This document shows, piece by piece, positions 7,387 through 10,111 of a stretch of 10,111 nt of DNA. How positions within the stretch are numbered: position 1 is the first letter of the stretch; every line of letters begins with the position of its first letter. The notes under the pieces are model-generated. The model worked only from the letters and a program-made list of their open reading frames with translations. It had not been told where the DNA came from and ran no database searches. This stretch comes from Actinomycetes bacterium (GTDB taxonomy: Bacteria > Actinomycetota > Acidimicrobiia > Spongiisociales > UBA5794), in NCBI GenBank assembly GCA_024275815.1, contig JAJRYI010000344.1, positions 1 to 10,111 on the forward strand, read 5' to 3'. Made by a program: the position numbers and the translations under genes.

Positions 7387-7469
7387 CCGTCCGATCCTCT
7401 CACGGTTCCAGCTCCCCGCTGCGGCCACTTGCCGAACACTGAACCTACACTCCGCACCCCCGAGACCAG

Positions 7470-9482
7470 GTGCCCCACCACTCCATGAAGCCCCCGCGGA
7501 GAACCATCTTCACGCTCGTTCCCATCGCGATACTCCTCCTCCCGATTGCGATCTACCTGGCAGATACGGGATCCTCATCCAACGAGATCGCGAGGAACGT
7601 CACGGTCGTCGGCCTTCCCGTCGGTGGCCTTGGGCCGCAAGACGCAACGCTCGTGCTCGAGTCCTACCAGTCCGAACTGCGTCAGAGTTCCGGAACCTTC
7701 ACCGTGAAGGACCGATCGTTCGACCTGAACCCGTTGACGATCGGGTTGACTGCAGCGACCGGCCAAGCGATAGACGACGCGATGCTCGCCCGCAGGGACG
7801 GAAACATCCTGTCCAACTTCGCTTCCTGGCTCCGATCCTTTGGATCGGTCATCGACGTACCGCTCACGATCTCGTTCAGTGAGGGCGCCATCGACAAGGT
7901 TCTCGACACATGGGAAGCAGCTGCGATCGAAAACCCTGCATTCGAGGGCGCTGTGACGGTCGTCGACGGCGTTGTCACTCCCGAGTACCCGACCGCAGGA
8001 GACGCCATCGACCGTGTCCCGGCGATCGAAGCGGTGAAGGGAACCATGTCCAGGCTGGACAAATCCGAGACGGCGCTCCCGATCACCACGTCAGAGCCTC
8101 AGCTCACCGCAGACGACATCGACGCAGCTGCTGATGAGATGGAGCAGATGATCGATTCCGAGATCACGTTGATCTCGAATGAAGTCGGCGTCAGAGTCTC
8201 GTTCTCTCCCCACGACCTCGAGGCAGCGGTCCGGGCCGACGTTTCAGGTGCAGGCGATGCGATGATCGTGTCGTTCGACGAACACGGTGTGCTGCACGTC
8301 ATCGACCCGCTTCGTGAAGAGTTCGAGCGAGAGCCGGTCGACGCGACCTACGACGTCGACCTGGCAACGAACGACATCTCGGTGATCCCCGGTCGAGCGG
8401 GCACCCTCATCGACATGGAGGCGTTGCTCGTCGAGATGAAGCGCGTTGCTCTCGGCGATGGAATCGGGACCTTCCCCCTCATCGTGGGGGCCGAACCGTC
8501 CTTCACAACAGCCGATGCACAGTCGTACCTGCCATCACTCGGCCTTCTCGGTGAGTTCACGACGGAGCATCCAGCCGGCCAGGATCGAGTCATCAACATC
8601 CAACGGATGGCCCGCGACGTCGATGGTGCCGTCGTTGCACCCGGTGAGGATTGGTCGATCAACGATGAGGTCGGGATACGTACCGAGGAGAAGGGGTACG
8701 TTGCTGCACCGGCGATCATCAACGGTGTCCCCTACTGTTGCGACAACCCTGCCAACATCGGTGGAGGTGTCAGCCAGTTCGGTACCACGCTGTTCAATGC
8801 TGTGTTCTTCTCCTGCCTCGAAGATGTCGAGCATCAGCCACACTCTCTATCGTTCTCGAGGTATCCCCGAGGCCGTGAGGCGACGCTCGGGTTCCCGAAG
8901 CCCGATGTTCGCTTCAGGAACAACACCGAGTTCCCCGTGATCGTCAAGACGGCGTATCGCAGCACGAGTATCACCGTCAAGATGTTCGGCAACAACGGTG
9001 GGAAGAAGTGCACCGACGTGACCTATGAACGCGAGGCCATCGTCGAGCCTGAAGACGAGTTCGTCGCCGACACGGAGGGAAAGCTCGAGCCCGGCCAGAG
9101 GGTCAAGGAACGCAACGGCATCGACGGGTTCCTTCAGCGTGTCGACCGTATCGTCACCTACCCGGACGGTCGCACCGAGACCGACCTGAAACTCGTCTGG
9201 CGGTACCGGCCGCTGTCGACGCTCTACACAGTGCATCCCTGTGAAGTCACCGGCGAGCCGGTCAACTGTCCTGTGGCCCTCCCGTCCGTCACCGGCAAGA
9301 CGTGGGAGGATGCGCTATCCACGCTCGCCGAACAAGGGTTCCTCGCGGCAAAGAACCTCAAGAGCGTCGACGACCCGGCACAGGACAACATCGTCCTCGA
9401 TCAGAAGCCCGCCCGCGGCGAGCTGGTGCGACCCGGCACGACGATCGCTCTGACCGTCGGTTCCTACACCGGCGACGGTTAG
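7470..9482 (+). CDS. VanW / G5-like / PASTA cell-wall protein, second tandem copy (intact)
   Basis: This 670-residue protein is the intact paralogue of the preceding gene. A basic head and a hydrophobic anchor at about 13-31 (FTLVPIAILLLPIAIYLA) direct it to the membrane with the bulk outside. Conserved segments include NPAFEG at 155-160, YPTAGDAIDR at 173-182, and TADDIDAAADEME at 213-225. The VanW domain at about 360-507 has WSINDEVGIRTEEKGY, NIGGGVSQFGTTLFNA and HQPHS. A G5-like segment lies at about 522-588 (LEPGQRVKE, then VTYPDGRTETD). A single PASTA domain fills 603-666. Cysteines at 423/424, 449, 514, 591 and 600 largely match the first copy. The start could be the GTG at 7470, with GAG five bases upstream, or the ATG at 7485, which aligns better with the paralogue's start. 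Its TAG stop overlaps the stop of the convergent gene. The domains point to a cell-wall-associated role; no enzymatic activity is established for VanW. Confidence 0.9.
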   Translation: MPHHSMKPPRRTIFTLVPIAILLLPIAIYLADTGSSSNEIARNVTVVGLPVGGLGPQDATLVLESYQSELRQSSGTFTVKDRSFDLNPLTIGLTAATGQAIDDAMLARRDGNILSNFASWLRSFGSVIDVPLTISFSEGAIDKVLDTWEAAAIENPAFEGAVTVVDGVVTPEYPTAGDAIDRVPAIEAVKGTMSRLDKSETALPITTSEPQLTADDIDAAADEMEQMIDSEITLISNEVGVRVSFSPHDLEAAVRADVSGAGDAMIVSFDEHGVLHVIDPLREEFEREPVDATYDVDLATNDISVIPGRAGTLIDMEALLVEMKRVALGDGIGTFPLIVGAEPSFTTADAQSYLPSLGLLGEFTTEHPAGQDRVINIQRMARDVDGAVVAPGEDWSINDEVGIRTEEKGYVAAPAIINGVPYCCDNPANIGGGVSQFGTTLFNAVFFSCLEDVEHQPHSLSFSRYPRGREATLGFPKPDVRFRNNTEFPVIVKTAYRSTSITVKMFGNNGGKKCTDVTYEREAIVEPEDEFVADTEGKLEPGQRVKERNGIDGFLQRVDRIVTYPDGRTETDLKLVWRYRPLSTLYTVHPCEVTGEPVNCPVALPSVTGKTWEDALSTLAEQGFLAAKNLKSVDDPAQDNIVLDQKPARGELVRPGTTIALTVGSYTGDG

Positions 9483-9793
9483 GCGACGTCCTCGACAGCC
9501 GGGTAGTAGAGAAAGAACTCTTCCACGACGTGTGCCGTCGCATCCTTGGCCTGCGTCGTCCACCCGCCTTGTCGTGTGACCACGATGACGTTCGACGTGA
9601 CGTAGACACGGCCGATCGCGCCGTCCACCTCGAAGAGGTCGTATGCGAGCTTCGCCGCGAACGTGCCACCGCTGCGGGCCTCGATGGCTGAGTCGAACCC
9701 CTCACCCTCGGTTCCGGTGAGACTGCGGTTGGTCGTCACGATCAACGAGTCATCCACGACGACGGCGCTCTCGATCTCGATCCGCTGTCCCAA
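9479..9793 (-). CDS. Small protein resembling the Nfu/NifU N-terminal domain
   Basis: The 104-residue product begins with TTG at 9793-9791 behind GAGGAGG four bases upstream. It resembles the Nfu/NifU N-terminal domain, found before the Fe-S scaffold domain in Nfu proteins. TTNRSLTG at 20-27 fits the family's NPNxLKFxLxRPL-type strand. The run AAKLAYDLFEVDGAIGRVYV at 46-65 fits the PLAxxLFxIxGV segment, and IVVTRQGGW at 70-78 fits the ITVTKxxxxW segment. The acidic/aromatic tail VVEEFF matches the closing helix. There are no cysteines, so it cannot hold a cluster itself as Nfu's CxxC domain does. The pattern was matched by eye only, so homology is probable rather than proven. It is transcribed in the same direction as the upstream pyruvate kinase, 60 bp away, and its TAA stop overlaps the TAG of the convergent VanW gene. 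Confidence 0.6.
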   Translation of the reverse strand: MGQRIEIESAVVVDDSLIVTTNRSLTGTEGEGFDSAIEARSGGTFAAKLAYDLFEVDGAIGRVYVTSNVIVVTRQGGWTTQAKDATAHVVEEFFLYYPAVEDVA

Positions 9794-9797
9794 AAGG

Positions 9798-9804
9798 CCT
9801 CCTC
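9798..9804 (-). promoter_or_regulatory. Near-perfect Shine-Dalgarno before the TTG start
   Basis: On the minus strand GAGGAGG is followed by CCTT and then TTG at 9793-9791. It is the strongest ribosome site in the window and is what supports a TTG start for the Nfu-N-like gene. Confidence 0.7.
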
Positions 9805-9853
9805 AAGCTGTGTGATTCGTCGATGGTAGACGCGGGTGGCCCTACAACGGCCC

Positions 9854-10111
9854 TCAGCGAGCGTCGGGTGCCAACGTGTCGCCCGAGCCCACGACGTGGA
9901 GCTTCATGATGTTCGTCGATGCTCGCTGATTCGGGGGAATGCCCGCCACCATGACCAGCCCCTCACCCTCTCGCACGAGTCCGAGCCGCAGAAGCTCGGC
10001 CTCGGCGGAGGCGATCATCTCGTCTGTGGATGGGACCCGCTCTACGAACATCGGCGTCACCCCTCCATAGATAGCCATCCGACGATAGGTCGCTGTGCTC
10101 GGCGTGAACGC
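9854..10111 (-). CDS. pyk: Pyruvate kinase, C-terminal part (gene runs off the window)
   Basis: The frame is open from the right edge of the window to TGA at 9856-9854, giving 85 residues of the C-terminal allosteric domain of pyruvate kinase, which converts phosphoenolpyruvate and ADP to pyruvate and ATP in glycolysis. Recognisable pieces are AFTPSTATYRRMAIYGGV at the edge (family FTPSxxTARxLxLxxGV), PMFVERVPSTDEMI, the GLVREGEGLVMVAGIPP strand pattern and the closing STNIMKLHVVG. About ten residues follow that motif. The catalytic barrel and the true start are outside the window. The next gene downstream on the same strand is the Nfu-N-like gene; the 60-bp gap has no convincing terminator, only a short GGCC/GGCC inverted repeat, so read-through is possible. 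Confidence 0.93.
   Translation of the reverse strand, partial: AFTPSTATYRRMAIYGGVTPMFVERVPSTDEMIASAEAELLRLGLVREGEGLVMVAGIPPNQRASTNIMKLHVVGSGDTLAPDAR

Noticed and set aside
5878..7428. A 516-codon open frame on the minus strand opposite the first VanW gene
   Set aside because: The plus-strand frame has VanW, G5-like and PASTA signatures and a paralogue; the antisense translation has none and reflects codon bias.
7387..7469. Possible terminator or promoter between the two VanW genes
   Set aside because: No stem followed by a T run and no paired -35/-10 at proper spacing; the 83 bp show nothing I can support, so the pair may be co-transcribed.
9794..9853. Terminator after pyruvate kinase
   Set aside because: Only a GGCC/GGCC inverted repeat with no T tract; too weak to call.

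Overview
The window is a gene-dense stretch of bacterial chromosome with high GC (roughly 60% by eye). The clearest taxonomic clue is a recognisable mycothiol S-conjugate amidase gene (mca). Mycothiol is the characteristic thiol of Actinomycetota, so I infer an actinobacterium, possibly from a deep or uncultured lineage. The lineage cannot be fixed from this sequence alone. I see no mobile elements, CRISPR arrays, rRNA or tRNA genes.

Left part (1-1195, plus strand): the 3' end of a response-regulator receiver domain is followed by a diacylglycerol-kinase/YegS-family lipid kinase. The lipid kinase gene converges on, and overlaps by 32 bp, the last gene of a minus-strand operon.

Central operon (5111 down to 1164, minus strand): the order is mca, a degenerate dynamin/YfjP-type GTPase, a second GTPase with intact core motifs, then a small MscS-type mechanosensitive channel. 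The last three genes are joined by 8-bp stop/start overlaps and mca lies 31 bp upstream, so the four are probably co-transcribed. A linked GTPase pair plus a tension-gated channel suggests a membrane-stress or envelope-integrity module. That role is inference. The first GTPase has Arg in place of the P-loop Lys and has lost the NKxD motif, which suggests an active/regulatory partner pair.

Right-central part (5296-9482, plus strand): two tandem paralogues encode large extracytoplasmic proteins with an N-terminal membrane anchor, a long region with putative peptidoglycan-binding-like segments, a VanW domain, a G5-like segment and one C-terminal PASTA domain. They are probably cell-wall proteins. 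The first copy carries an in-frame TAG at 5395-5397, exactly in the linker between its anchor and the rest of the protein. The flanking frame is otherwise open and the ATG has a good Shine-Dalgarno sequence. This is the most striking oddity in the window.

Right end (9479-10111, minus strand): a short cysteine-free protein resembling the N-terminal domain of Nfu/NifU, with a TTG start behind a near-perfect Shine-Dalgarno sequence, lies downstream of the 3' end of a pyruvate kinase gene that runs off the window. No gap between genes exceeds 300 bases. The largest is the 184-bp divergent intergenic region between mca and the first VanW gene.
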